A model generated the notes under the pieces. The model had not been told where the DNA came from. It worked only from the letters and a program-made list of their open reading frames with translations, and made no database searches. Below are positions 20,762-33,212 of a DNA stretch of 64,000 bases, piece by piece (position 1 is the first letter of the stretch; the number at the start of each line of letters is the position of its first letter). Origin of the DNA: Mesorhabditis belari (lineage: Eukaryota > Nematoda > Chromadorea > Rhabditida > Rhabditidae); NCBI GenBank assembly GCA_958450365.1, contig CAUEEP010000913.1, forward strand, positions 663,001-727,000. The letters are read 5' to 3'. The position numbers and the translations under genes were made by a program.

Positions 20762-21610
20762 TTGAACAGCTTGTCGTCAACGACGCAAGCCACCCGTTGA
20801 GTCCTTTGAGGGAACTAAAATTACAATCCGTTAGTAGATATAAGATCATGAAAAGAGAAGCATCGAAAGTTATAAGAAAATCATTGAAAGAAACTTTTGA
20901 AAACGATTTTTTGATATTTTTTTTGTTAACTTCCTTGTATCTATAAAGTCCGACGATAAAAGATACGGTAGCTATGCGGTTAGGTGTAATGCGTATACAT
21001 ACCGTAAATACTGTAATAGTACCCTACCCCCCTTGTACAGTCGCGTAGTCGCAAAAGTTTTTTAGTATTTCATTTTTTTCAAAGCACCCGTACTTTCAAA
21101 AAATGCGTCTTTGGTATCAAAAAATAGCCCTGAATTTCAGCTATTTTTTGATACCTAAGCGCGCATTGTAGTAATAAACCAGTGTCGAGAAAAACGCGTC
21201 CGCACCGTCATTATGGGGGTGGGGTACTATTACAGTATTTACGGTACGCATTTTTGGATACAAAATGGAAGAGTCTTTGAGAAATCGCTATCACTCGAAC
21301 ACACTTTGAACGTTTGAACCTTGGAATTTCTTACGAAACCACAACTTTTAACGAATCAAACCTGCACCAAACCAATACATAAAAACAAAAGAATAAGCAT
21401 TTGTGTGAAAGATTTGACTGTTTCGTATCTTTATCGATATCTTTATTTAGATATCTTTATTTAGATATCTTTATTCAACGTGAAAGGAATTAATGAGAAT
21501 GTCTATTTTTGGCAATAATATTGTTAAAGATATTTATTGAAATCAAAATGGAAACTCTTGTTTTATGATACAATCCGGTCGGAGTTTCGGCTGAATCGCG
21601 AAAAGAAATG
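20762..21610. other. Spacer with MITE and AT repeat, unit 2
   Basis: Noncoding. Includes the MITE-like element (21000-21246), the start of the left arm at 21266, and a 3-fold ATATCTTTATTTAG repeat around 21430-21475 that unit 1 lacks. Confidence 0.5.
21000..21246. mobile_element. TA-flanked palindromic MITE-like element, unit 2
   Basis: Same ends (CCGTAAATACTG...CAGTATTTACGG between TA dinucleotides) and inner hairpin as in unit 1, at the same site. It was therefore copied with the unit rather than newly inserted. Confidence 0.75.
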
Positions 21611-21780
21611 ATCACCTCGTTCAGCAAATCGGCGAAGTTCTTGTAGTTCGGTCGGGTGTAGTAGTTGAGCTCACTAAATTTGTAATGAATGAATTCAAGT
21701 CAAAAACAAACCGAAGGTATTCGGCGAAATCGAGGAGTTGAAAGGGGCTATTGTAGAGTAATATCTTATCGGCTATTGAA
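21611..21780 (-). pseudogene. CK1-like kinase tail fragment, unit 2 left
   Basis: SPFQLLDFAEYL and RELNYYTRPNYKNFADLLNE exons only, ending at the deletion join GAGGTGAT. No catalytic part. Confidence 0.58.
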
Positions 21781-21923
21781 AAGCATCCCCCTTCCCATTT
21801 TCAAAAAAAGGATTGAATAAAATAAAGAAATTTCCTTTTATTCACCTGTTATTCAGAGACCATTAAAAATAGGAAAAATATCACAATCTAAGAACAAAAT
21901 TGTACAAAACTCAAGAAAAACCC

Positions 21924-23098
21924 TCAAAATTGGATCATTTCCGATTGCGGTTGAACGTAGAAGGCGTAAAATCCGGTCCATAGACTAGAATTGTACCGAT
22001 TGGGTATGCATTCAAGCATGTAGACACAATCCCTGCTCGAGTCAATGTTTCGTCGAAAAAAATAGAGCGTCCGTGAAATCAAGCTTCCCCCCCTCTCCGA
22101 CATATCTTTCGAAGTGTTCGGTCGCCATTTTGATGACTTCTGGCTCATTTGCTCCGTCGAATCGCTCCATTCCAGGGAATTGTGAAAGAAAATCGAGGAT
22201 TCGGGGAATCATCTCCAGGGATTCAACAGAATGACAATAAACACGAACAGCCGCCCTCAAATTCTTGCTCAGCATTCTCTTTTTAACGATTATATGCACG
22301 GCCTCTTCAAGATGATCCTCTTTCATTTGTGTGATGTGCAAGAATTTGATCGAGGTCTTGATAAAAGCATCGAAGTAGAATTGCAATCCGGAGTTAAATT
22401 CTGAGTCCAACAAAGAAAACTCATCACATACAAGGTTCACTTCTTCACAGTCATTCATCTGAATTGTAATGAAATTCTCAAAAAAGCTCCCTGATCACTT
22501 GATTTTCTTCGAACAGAGCGTGAATATCATGCACCTCTAATTTAACCGTTTTTTCAATCTTCGAGTGGAAATTCTCAATTAATTTCAGCAAAGACTTTCT
22601 TCCGTACACCTCGAGATTCAAATATTTCACAGATTTCAATTGATTCAGAATGATCGCGTGTCCGTCGGTAAAGTTGAACTTGCTCTTGTCGACATTGTCG
22701 TCTTCGTCTTCGTCGTCGTCTTAGTCGTCGTCGTCGTCGTCGTCTTCGTTTTCGTCTTCGTCGTCGACTTCGTCTTCTTTGTCCTCTATCAACATCGACA
22801 ATTCGACACACGAGTGGATTCGTTCAATCAATGGAAAGTGGAGATCGGCATCTAATCCATTGAATGAGGAATAGAGGGGAAATTTCCCAATACGAATCTC
22901 TTGATACATAGAAATCTCGTACACGTGATTCCCAAAAACTATCCAAGGTTTCCACAACAGTATCGATCGAAATCCTACATTCACTTTGACCAATTCAATC
23001 GCATCCCTCGGCTTCATTTGCTCGAAGATCTCTAGCTTTAGGTCGTAGCATAGCTTCTCCATTGGGAATGATCTGAGCTTTCGCATTTCGAACCGCAT
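21924..23098 (-). pseudogene. F-box-like gene, broken, unit 2 left
   Basis: ATG at 23098. The acidic tract contains an in-frame TAA (DD-TAA-DDDD, near 22722), shared with unit 3. A further extra A near 22486 (CTCAAAAAAGC) and an extra A in the run near 22067 shift the frame. The C-terminal variant reads ERYVGEGGKLDFTDALFF, differing from unit 1 (LVGVGVKLDFKDALFF). The F-box region and the overall layout are unchanged. Confidence 0.62.
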
Positions 23099-23270
23099 TT
23101 TGCTTGGCGTCGTTCTACGCCTAAGTAAAAAAACAATTAAATTTCGCACAAACAACTAGATAATTGGATTAAAAGTTGCTAGAGGAAATTCTCAATAATC
23201 GCTAGATAACTTTGCTCATCAACCGTTATAAGAATGGTCATGAAAAATTTCAAAGGGTAATAAATATTTA

Positions 23271-24810
23271 TTACATATTCCAGTCTTTATTAATCTCGCG
23301 TACGGTGTCCATCAAAAGGTTTTGCTCTTTGTCCTTCAAAAGCTGTCCAATTGATGAAGTCTCGTCGTATTGAATTTCTTGCGGCTTGAATGGTGATGTT
23401 ACGTCGGTACCTAAAAATACGAATTATTTTCACTAGATACAGAATTGCTTCCTTTCAAATAAATTGAAAAGGGACTTGCCAAAGGTAATTTGAGGCTTAT
23501 TTGGGTTCCAGGGTGTAATTTCCCTTGCCTCATTGGGAGGAGGTGTCTTGCCTAGATCGATCGCCTTTCGAGCTAATTCATCTGCCTAAAATTAAGAAAA
23601 CCAATCAAAGTAAATTGGAGAAGAACTATATAAACCATTTTGTAAATAACATATTCAAAAGCATTACCGTATCGTTTCCACAATCGGGGGATCCGCGGAC
23701 GTGACTTTGTACCCATTGCAGAGTGACTTCCGGAAAACAACTCAAGAGACGCAGTAGATTTTGTAAACTGAACGCAAAATGTAGAGAAATACAAATGCAA
23801 CAACAAACTTTTCGGGATCCTTTTCTTGCAAGTCATATCTGTACAGCTTTCTCGCCTCCTTCTCCGGGTTCTGGCGGTTCCACAACTCATCCATCAGGTT
23901 TAAACAATCCGTTCGTACAACCACCCGCTGGCCCCTAAATCATCAAAAAATTTTTTACACACAAAATTGCCGGTACTTATTATTATTGTACAAATGAATA
24001 AAGCTTACTTGAATCCTCCCCAAAAATAAAGTCGATGAAGGGCGACATTAATCGCCAGCGTTTCACCAGCAAAAACAGAGTTTGTTGAACCAATGGCAAG
24101 ACTCCTAAATTTAAAAGTTATTATTTTTAGAAATCAGCCAAAGCATTTTCCTAATTTTGATATTCGGTACTATAATTATAGCATGATTGAGCCCTTACAA
24201 ATTGAGCGGATGAAGACCTCCGAAAAAATTGCCGATTCCCGTTAGTTTTGGCTCGTCCTTTTTCGTCTCAACACGGGAGGCATCTGTGTATAAGTATGTC
24301 GTCTTCTTATCAAAATCCCGATTGGCCCATTCCCATGTAGAGTCCTTCGTAAAGCCTGTAACATAACCAAATAAATAACCGTTATACAGCAAAATGTCAA
24401 GTTATTCAACAAAAAAGTTTATGGTCCACTAACATTCTATGAGTTTAGAATTGTCTAAATTTGAAAGACAAATAAACCTACCAAAGTCTTCTTTGTTCCC
24501 TTTGTTTATGCGCTTTTCTTTCCAAGTCTTCGCTTTTTTTTCCAATCCCTAAAAATAATCAAATAAACCATTGATTGATAGAACCACCTTCAATTATTGG
24601 CTGCCATAAATTTACCTATTAAATAAAAAGTTACCTCAATAGCTGTGAGTGTTCTCGCTTCCTTCTTCGGAAGGATCGTTACCGTGTTTGGGTCCTTATG
24701 CCACTGTTTTGCTGCCGCCTTCTTCTCCTTCTTCCTTTGGCTTCGTCCCCTCTTCTTCTTCTCTCCCTCTTGTGCTTCCGAGTCCCCTCCAGCGCTTGAT
24801 CTTTTAGCAT
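23271..24810 (-). CDS. RNase H1-type nuclease, unit 2 left copy (best frame)
   Basis: Of all seven copies this is the one whose exons join in frame from the first visible exon to TAA 23271: DAKRSSAGGDSEAQEG... TLTAIE, GLEKKAKTWKEKRINKGNKEDF (A-run of 8), GFTKDSTWEWANRDF with YTDAS, GETLAINVALHRL, RTDCLNLMDELW, VTLQWVQSHV, TADELARKAI and GQLLKDKEQ...VREINKDWNM. The D-E-D-D active-site residues are all present. The N-terminal 80 residues are charged and low complexity. It has a GC-AG intron before the last exon. A start codon is not visible upstream; the exon needs one base from a lost exon, so translation would need another start. F-box lies 172 bp downstream. Confidence 0.8.
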
Positions 24811-24872
24811 CTGAAAAAAGAGAATTAATAAAACTTAACTCGTAAGAACCAAAATTTTAAAAAATGACAGGT

Positions 24873-25505
24873 CCTAGTTGGGGGGGGGCACTTTTTTTCT
24901 TCAAAACCAGTTTTCCTGGGGTAATTTTATGTGTCGGTTCCGAAAAACACAACGTGAGCTTGGGGAAAGGCGTTTCAACCGAGTTTTGGGGCTTCAAAGT
25001 ACGCGTTTCTATGGTGTACTTCACTATATGGAGCCTAGGTATCCACTATTGGGGCACTTTTCAAGATCAAAAATAGAGCCAAAACCATTTTTAACCACTA
25101 AATATTCATTTTCTAACTTAAATTGACTGATAAAGGCAAAAAAAATTGAAAAAAGAATTTCAGAGATTGATCGTCTGACTCATGTGGGGTACCACACGGT
25201 CGTAATCTGGAAAAAATATTTTTTGTATTTTGTTCCAATTTGATCAGAAACGTAATCAGTAGGTGAAATTATGCCAGAAGAAGTGTTTTATGGCTTCGAA
25301 AAATGTTTTAAGAGACCATTTTTAGATCGCTTCCCTATGTGTACCCCTCTCCTTACACTGTATGAGCGCGCCCTTTGAAGCCCCAAAACTCTGCTTAAAA
25401 CGCCTTTTCCTCTCGTGTTTTTCGGAATCTACGCATAAAATTACCCCAGAATAAGTGGTTTTGAAGAAAAAAAAGTGCCCCCCCCCCCCCCCCCCCCCAA
25501 CTAGG
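24873..25505. mobile_element. G-rich palindromic fold-back element, unit 2
   Basis: Complete 0.63-kb form including the middle segment missing from unit 1. Its right terminal G/C run is expanded to 21 consecutive C (25478-25498) against 6-8 in other copies. No gene inside. Confidence 0.75.
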
Positions 25506-25572
25506 ATAGTACCAAATGGTGACAATCGTTAATTCCGATACTTTCGGATAAGTATTTCAGGAATACATATTA

Positions 25573-25770
25573 ATGAATTCACATAAAATCTTCTACATCT
25601 GCATAGACCAATTGAAAAAATATGTACTCCCAGAAAAGCTTTCCGAAGTTCAAGGAACGAAATTAACGAAAAAGAATAAAACTAAATCCAAGAAAAAAGC
25701 AACAAACCTTTCGAAAAACGACCCCACGGCCAAAAACAAGAAAAGATCCGACGCCACATCTCCGAGTTGA
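25573..25770 (+). CDS. Small lysine-rich protein, unit 2
   Basis: Identical in translation to the unit 1 copy (65 residues, MNSHKIFYICIDQLKKY start). Unknown function; identity across units follows from recent duplication and is not evidence of selection. Confidence 0.35.
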   Translation: MNSHKIFYICIDQLKKYVLPEKLSEVQGTKLTKKNKTKSKKKATNLSKNDPTAKNKKRSDATSPS

Positions 25771-26339
25771 TTGTGAAATAAACCCATCTGTTTTCCGATT
25801 CCCTATATTTAAGCTTTAAATGCAAATTTCAAATCCTCTAAGCAAATTTTTGTTAAATGCAAAGCTCGGTAAGTAAATTTATTTTAATTTGATTAATATT
25901 GTCAATTAATAGAGAAATTTGGGCAAAGACTCAATCCTTGGACAAATGTGAAAAGAAAAGTGGATCCTCAGTGAAAAGTTGTGATTACGAATTCAGTTTC
26001 CCGTCTTGATCTGCTAATTGTCTGCAAAAATGTAAAAGGTAACAATACGTACATTTTGTATTACACTACCGTAATACCTGTAACAAGATGTCACCCTCTA
26101 ATAGAACGCCACCTCCCGCCTTCAAAAATTTTCTGTGGTGGACCCCTCCCTTTTTCGACGTAGGGTGAGGTACACCGTATCATAGATGAGGTCTTCACCG
26201 CGGTAGTGTCCGATACACTGGGGTTTTCTTACAACTTTCGATGCTTCTCTTTTCATGATCTTATATCTACTAACGGATTGTAATTTTAGTTCCTTCAAAG
26301 GACTCAACGGGTGGCTTGCGTCGTTGACGACAAGCTATG
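25771..26339. other. Noncoding spacer before ZNF277, unit 2
   Basis: Same content as 9072-9645, including the block with CACCCTCTAATAGAACGCC. No gene seen. Confidence 0.4.
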
Positions 26340-27767
26340 CAAATGGCAGATCCAGGTCTTAATGATGCCAAGATTGTGAGAAGTTTTCACTTGCTCTCTA
26401 CATTTGTTTTTAGGTGGCTGAAAATTTGCAGATCACCTCGATCGAGGAGGAAAAAGAACGGACCAGCCGCTACTGAAGTTCCTCAGACGATGAGCCACAA
26501 AGACGCAACATCAGACAACAAGAGTCGACAACACCGTCGTGCATCGGGAGCTGCAGAAACTGCGCGTGGAAAAGGTGATGGCAGAAAGAAAGTCGACAAG
26601 GATCAACAGGTATTTTAAAAAGTAGTAGCCCCTCTCTATAAGCACAAGTCTCTGAAAGTATAACTGTTGCAGCGCGGCAACACTAGAAAATGAGGCAAGA
26701 GGTGAAATACAAAGTGAAAACTACTCAAAACCTCTTAAAATATCACCAATAGATTAAGCGTATTTGAATACCCCAGAAAATGCAAACCAGACTAGACAAA
26801 ACGCGTAAAATAGGTTCTGGCTAGGTCGAGTCAAAATGTCCCCCCCCCCCGAACTTGAAACGTTAGGGAGGGTCGATTGTAAAAATCGACTAGTTAATGT
26901 TTGTTTCATTTAGGATAAGAATGGCCGCTATGCTCAATCAGTTTTACAGACTCATCAAAGCAAACATTCTGAAGGCGAAAAACGTCGAACTCGCTCTCAT
27001 AATGGTATTTTTATAGCTAAAACGTTATGGTTAATTTTTAGGGAACAAGGCTGGTGAAAATGAAGTTGCTGGCAACCAGCCAAGGCAATCAAAGGCATCA
27101 ACACATACAGTGTCTCAAAATAGCAACGGTGATGGATATTATTGCAGTGAGGAATGTAGGTAATTAAGTGACTTTATCGAGTATTACATTAAACTAGATG
27201 ACGATCTCGAGGAGCCATTCTCTGACACCGATGATGAAACGGTGCGTCATCGCCCTGAGAAGCCCAATTTGTTCATCCCACGTGGCCGTATTCGAACTCT
27301 TTCCGGAACGGTAACTTTCTTTTATTTGTTTGATTCGACTTTGGATCTTTAGGTGCCAGTGATTGGTTACTCACCCAAATGGGGTGGACCTACCATGTGC
27401 CTTTATTGCCTTCAATTCTTTGAACTACCGTATCAAATAGGGGACTTCGAGGAGTTAGCTGAATAAGCGATCATTTTAAACATGAGTGAGCATGAGACGC
27501 CAATTTCACGCAAAGATGTATGTACATTACACTGCAAAAGGAAATCGCAGCTAAATCATGCATCATCTCAACCTTGACTCACCTGAGAACCTGGTAGATA
27601 TTTTTCTTTTGAAATTTGTATGTATGTATGTAATTTAGGTATTTGTTAATGAGTACATTGAGCATCTCAGAAAGAGGGTTGAGCGGCAGGAATGCATTCT
27701 TTGCGGGAAAACCATTGCAGCTAGGAACGCTTTGATGAACCATATGCGTAAGAGGAATCATAGAGAG
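26340..27767 (+). pseudogene. ZNF277: Truncated ZNF277-like gene, unit 2
   Basis: Same exon set and same internal loss as in unit 1. MADPGLNDAKI start at about 26343, MSHKD start at 26490, and the last exon ends NHRE at 27767 at the RNase H fusion point. The A-run after ATCGAGGAGG is 5 here and 6 in units 1 and 3, so the MADP frame differs between copies; MSHKD is the more likely true start. Confidence 0.8.
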
Positions 27768-27895
27768 GTAAAGGTTTATTTGTTTTTCAAATTTAGACAA
27801 TTCTAAACTCATAGAATGTTAGTGGACCATAAACTTTTTTGTTGAATAACTTGACATTTTGCTGTATAACGGTTATTTATTTGGTTATGTTACAG

Positions 27896-29036
27896 GCTTT
27901 ACGAAGGACTCTACATGGGCATGGGCCAATCGGAATTTTGATGAGAAGACGCCATACTTATACACAGATGCTTCCCGTGTCGAGACGAAAAAGGACGAGC
28001 CAAAACGAACAGGAATTGCGTTCTTCTTCGGCAATAATCATCCACTCAATTTGTAAGGGCTTAATCATGCTATAATTATAGTACCGAATGTTAAAATTAG
28101 GAAAATGCCTCGGATAATTTCTAAAAAAAAAATTTTTTGAATTTAGGGGTCTGGACATCGGTGAAAGGAGCTCTGCCTTTACTGGTGAACTGCTGGCGAT
28201 GAATGTCGCCCTTCATCGACTTTATTTTTGGGGAGGATTCAAGTAAGCTTTATTCATTTGTACAATAATAATAAGTACCGGCAATTTTGTGTGTAAAAAA
28301 AGTTTTTGATGATCTAGGGGCCAGCAGGTGATTGTACGGACGGATTGTTTAAACCTGATGCATTGGTTGTGGAATCTGGAGAACTCGCAGAAGAAACAGA
28401 GACCGCTGCAGGACCATCATTCGACAGAGGAGGATACCAAAAAGTTTGTTGTTGCATTTGTATTGCTCTACATTTTGCGTTCAGTTTACAAAATCTACTG
28501 CGTCTCTTGAGATGTTTTCCGAAAGGACGCGTCACTATGCAATGGGTACAAAGTCACGTCCCCAAATTCCCCGATTGTGGAAACGATAATGTAATGCTTT
28601 TGAATATGCTATTTACAAAATGATTTATATAGTTCTTCTCCAATTTACTTTGATTGATTTTCTTAATTTTAGGCAGATGCATTAGCTCGAGACGCGATCA
28701 AACTTGACGTCGAAACTCCCAAGGAGGCAAAAGGAACGTTCCAAGAAGCCAAAGAAACAAGACAAAACTTCCAAGGAGGAAAAGAAAATTACACCTTGGG
28801 ATCCATCTATTCATCAAATTACCTTTGGCAAGTCCCTTTTCAATTTATTTGGAAGAAAACAATTCTGTATTTAGTGAAAACAATTCGTATTTTTAGGTAA
28901 CGACGAAAAATCACCATTCAAACCGCAAGAAATTCAATACGATAAGAACTCATCAATCGCAAAGCTTTTGAAGGACAAAAACCCAAACCTTTTGATGGAC
29001 ATTGTGCGCGAGATTAATAAAGACTGGGATATGTAA
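27896..29036 (+). pseudogene. RNase H1-type gene lacking first exons, unit 2 right
   Basis: Retains YTDAS, GELLAMNVALHRL, RTDCLNLM, WVQSHV and ADALARDAI. Reads ADALARD where unit 1 has ADKLARD. An extra A at about 28730 (GGCAAAAGGAACG) shifts the frame in the lysine-rich linker. The first two exons are missing, as in unit 1. Confidence 0.72.
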
Positions 29037-29206
29037 TAAATATTTATTATGCTTTGAAATTTTTCATGACCATTATAACGGTTGATGAGCAAAGTTATCT
29101 GGCGATTATTGAGAATTTCCTCTAGCAACTTTTAATCCAATTATCTAGTTATTTGTGCGAAATTTAATTGTTTTTTTCATTTAGGGGTAGAACGACGCTA
29201 AGCAAA

Positions 29207-29562
29207 ATGCGGTTCGAAATGCGAAAGCTCAGGTCATTCCCAATGGAGAAGCTATGCTACGACCTAAAGCTAGAGATCTTCGAGCAAATGAACCCGAGGG
29301 ATGCGATTGAATTGGTCAAAGTGAACGTAGGATTTCGATCGATACTGTTGTGGAAACCTTGGATAGTTTTTGGGAATCACGTGCGCGAGATTTGGATGTA
29401 TGGAGAGATTCGCCTTGGGAAATTTTCCCTCTATTACCTTTCCTCATTCAATGCAATAGATGCCGATCTCCACTTTCCATTGATTGAACGAATCCACTCG
29501 TGTGACCAATTGTCGATGTTGATAAAGGACGAATACGACGAGGACGACGAAGACGACGAAGA

Positions 29563-29595
<33 letters not shown>

Positions 29596-30393
29596 AGACG
29601 ACGAGGACGACGACGACGAGGACGACGAGGACGACGATGACAAGAGCAAGTCCAACTTTACCGACGGACACGCGATCATTCTGAATCAATTGAAATCTGT
29701 GAAATATTTGAATCTCGAGGTGTACGGAAGAAAGTCTTTGCTGAAATTAATTGAGAATTTCCACTCGAAGATTGAAAAAACGGTTAAATTAGAGGTGCAT
29801 GATATTCACGCTTTGTTCGAAGAAAATCAAGTGATCAGGGAGCTTTTTGAGAATTTCATTACAATTCAGATGAATGACTGTGAAGAAGTCTGCCTTGTAT
29901 GTGATGAGTTTTCTTTGTTGAACTCAGAATTTAACTCCGGATTGCAATTCTACTTGGATGCTTTTATCAAGACTTCGATCAAATTATTGCACATCGCGCA
30001 CATGGAAGAGGATCATCTTGAAGAGGCCGTGCATTTAATCGTTAAAAGAGAATGCTGAGCAAGAATTTGAAGGCGGCTGTTCGTGTTTATTGTGCTTCTG
30101 TTGAATCCCTGGAGATGATTCCCCGAATCCTCGATTTTCTTTCACAATTCCCTGGAATGGAGCGATTCGACGGAGCAAATGAGCCAGAAGTCATCAAAAT
30201 GGCGACCGAACACTTGGTCGGAGTGGGGGTGAAGCTTGATTTCAAGGACGCTCTATTTTTTCGACGAAACATTGACTCGAGCAGGGATTGTGTCTACATG
30301 CTTGAATGCATACCCAAGCGGTACAATTCTAGTCTATGGACCGAATTTTACGCCTTCTACGTTCAACCGCAATCGGAAATGATCCAATTTTGA
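29207..30393 (+). pseudogene. F-box-like gene with frameshift, unit 2 right
   Basis: ATG 29207. Open to VHLIVKREC, where one A is missing (GTTAAAAGAG versus GTTAAAAAGAG in unit 3), then open again from MLSKNLKAAVRVYC to TGA 30393. The acidic tract is one EDD longer than in unit 1. The break is in a homopolymer and could be a sequencing error. Confidence 0.62.
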
Positions 30394-30534
30394 GGGTTTT
30401 TCTTGAGTTTTGTACAATTTTGTTCTTAGATTGTGACATTTTTCCTATTTTTAATGGTCTCTGAATAACAGGTGAATAAAAGGAAATTTCTTTATTTTAT
30501 TCAATTCTTTTTTTGAAAATGGGGGAGTGTGCTT

Positions 30535-31177
30535 TTCAATAGCCGATAAGATATTACTCCACAATAGCCCCTTTCAACTCCTCGATTTCGCCGAACACCT
30601 TCGGTTTGTTTTTGACTTGAATTCATTCATCACAAATTTAGTGAGCTCAACTACTACACCGGTCCGAACTACAAGAACTTCGCCGATTTGCTGAACGAGG
30701 TGATGGCCGAAGAATCCTTCAAATTAAATGTTAATTAAAAGAATTCTTAATTTTACTTGGTCTTTGTTTAGTTCACGGATCAATGGGATTGGGAGAAGAG
30801 CAGCTGTCGTCGACCTATTCTCAACAACAAAGAAAAGGAAAAGGAGAAACGTGAGTAATACATTGTGAATTGGTGGTTATATATTAGCAAGATTTGTTTA
30901 GCTCAACCCGTCTCTCTGGAGGAAATTCAACAGGTCAAAGCGATGCAATCGGCAGAAAAGGTTGAAGAACAAAATATGATGCAGGTGTCTTTGTCTTTCT
31001 TTTTTTATTTTCTAAACTTTCTCTTTAGCCGATCAGCAGTCAAGAGCGTGTCGACTACAACCCCGGCTTGACGGATCAATTGCCACAGGTATGTGAAAAC
31101 GTTCCTTTGGACTCTTTGTTTACAATTCATCTATTTAGGCCACTTATAACTATATAATTCCCAATCGAATATTTTGA
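30535..31177 (+). pseudogene. CK1-like kinase C-terminal fragment, unit 2 right
   Basis: All tail exons are readable. Here the RELNYYTGPNYKNFADLLNE exon is in frame, but the donor after EESFK is AAATTAAATG instead of the GTATGT of unit 4, so splicing to FTDQWDWEK is lost. No catalytic domain. Confidence 0.6.
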
Positions 31178-31489
31178 CACGCCTCTACGGGGCTTCTGAT
31201 AAATGCACGATCTACTCATCGCGTTCAAGAACTCTCCTCTCATCAACAAATGAAACTCGTCTCGACTACAATGATTTCAAACTCGAAACATTTTGCAGAT
31301 TAATGAATACGAAACGTTAAATATTCTACTAGTTCTGTTTTTTCATGAAAGATTCTTTAATGATATCTTCTGGAAATTTGATTGTGTATAACTGGGTAGA
31401 GTCACCTTGTATACTTTTTCAACGCTGAAACTTTTATCACATCACCGGTATTTTAAAAGTAATAAAAGATAACAAAGAATGAAAGCAAA

Positions 31490-31899
31490 CTATGAATCGG
31501 CTCGACCATCGGTGTGTTTCTTTTGTTGACCCTCGTGCCAAGCTTTGCGAAGGGTTTTAAAATGTGTGGTATGGGAGCAAGTGGAAATAAATGCTTCAAA
31601 TGTTATAGTATATCATATACTGTTATTATAGTAAATCGGATATTAATAATGAACCTTTTCATTTCATCATCCCCCCTTGTCATCAAGTTCTTTCATCATC
31701 GACATAAGTGATTCATTTGGGTCACTTGACGAACCAGGCGTGTCGAACTTGGGAGCACTAAAATTAAATGAATAAATATAAGTTCGCATAAATGTAGGTA
31801 ACTTTTTCTTTTTGAGCTCAGCGTCTAAACGAGTGATTTCATCCCAATGCTTTTCCTCGCTTTCTTTGCGCAACATCACCAGCAACATATCCGTTTTTG
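31490..31899 (-). pseudogene. CACYBP: CacyBP/SIP C-terminal fragment, unit 2
   Basis: Here the KTDMLLVMLRKESEEKHWDE...RLDAELKKKK exon is in frame, followed by APKFDTPGSSSDPNESLMSM with an extra base at GGG-GGA (31672-31677) and the KAWHEGQQKKHTDGR exon. The final acceptor is mutated (TTTTAA). No N-terminal domains. Confidence 0.75.
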
Positions 31900-32383
31900 C
31901 TAAATTATCACAAAGTTTACAGAAGAAAGTAGCCTCCTACTTTCACGTAGGAATCCTTGGTCACTATTGGTCACAAAAAATATTCTGGGCACTGATATAC
32001 TACACATCAGAAATTTCGGAGATAGCACACTCTAATCTTTTATAGGAGGGAAATTTGAGCTGACTTTGTAATTTCAATTTAAGCAGAGTGAAAGGAAAAC
32101 ACAAAGAGGTAAAACTGGAAAATATTTCTTTCAACGGGATAGCTGGGACTTGGTTGGAGATTAAAAAGCAAAAGACAATACTTTATAAGCAAAAAAATTT
32201 AGACGAAAAGTAAACCTGTGTTGATGTGTAGAAATTGGAAGTCAAAGAGAGCAAAGGAAGAGAAGCTAGAAAAAAGGAATGTTCTCGAAGCAGCTCGATT
32301 AGTTGAAGGCCGCCATAGGGTGAATAGAACGAATGAACTCTAATAGATTTGTCAATTAAGATGTTCAATTAAACTTTCAAACC
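31900..32383. other. Spacer CacyBP to rap-2, unit 2
   Basis: Same AT-rich content as 15193-15676. No gene recognised. Confidence 0.45.
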
Positions 32384-33212
32384 TTAAAGTATACTGCAAC
32401 ATCCTTTACGTTGTCGGGCTCTGTTTTGTACATAGTTCATCTCGCGGACAATTTCAGCAAATGTGACGTTTACCTGTAAATATTGTTTTTTTAAAGGTTT
32501 AGTTCTAGTTTGATGGTTGTTCAGAAGCCTAACAAACATACATTATGTGCATTTTTTGCTGAACATTCGGTGAAAGGACATGACCAATATTCGGCCAAAG
32601 CCAAGCCCTCTTCTGTTCGAATCTAGAAATAATAAAATTTTTAAAAGCCTAAAATTTTACCTGTCTTTGATGAGCTAAATCGCATTTATTTCCAACCAAA
32701 AGAATAGGCACTTGTTCGGTTCCCTAAAGAGAATATATCCAAAAAAGATAAACAATCACCTACTTTAACTCGGATAATTTGCTCCCTCATCGTTTTGATA
32801 TCGTGAAAAGTTTGTTGACTTGTTATTGAGTAGACTACGACAAAACCCTAAACAAGATCAATCATAACTGCATTATGTCGTATTTGAGAAGCGCACTAAA
32901 AAAATAACCTGTCCATTTTTAATGTATAAATCTCGCATCGATGCGAATTGCTCCTAAACCGCTGTATCCAAGATTTCGAGAACGCATGGTTGACCATCAG
33001 CCTAAAAAAATAAATTGAGACGGTTTGCATGTAAAAATTACCTCAATTTCCTTTCGATAGAAATCTTCAATGGTTGGGTCGTATTTTTCGATGAATGAGC
33101 CGGAAACAAATTAAACGGTGAGCTAAATAAAAACGTAAATGGATAAATTAAATATTACCGCTGATTTGCCCACACCACCCGATCCCAACACGACCACCTG
33201 GAACTCCCTCAT
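32384..33212 (-). pseudogene. rap-2: Rap2-type small GTPase, unit 2 copy
   Basis: Same seven exons from ATG 33212 (MREFQVVVLGSGGVGKSA; Q replaces K at position 5). Carries both the shared LTV-TAA and the DTAV-TAG nonsense codons. The NKCD and SAK boxes and the CCSIL tail are intact. Pseudogene. Confidence 0.9.

Larger units (their letters stand above)
21266..24480 (-). repeat. Left inverted arm of unit 2 (pairs with 27772-34006)
   Basis: Inverted arm with CK1 tail, F-box and RNase H, carrying the same CacyBP/rap-2 deletion as unit 1. About 99% like the unit 3 left arm by eye. Confidence 0.88.
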
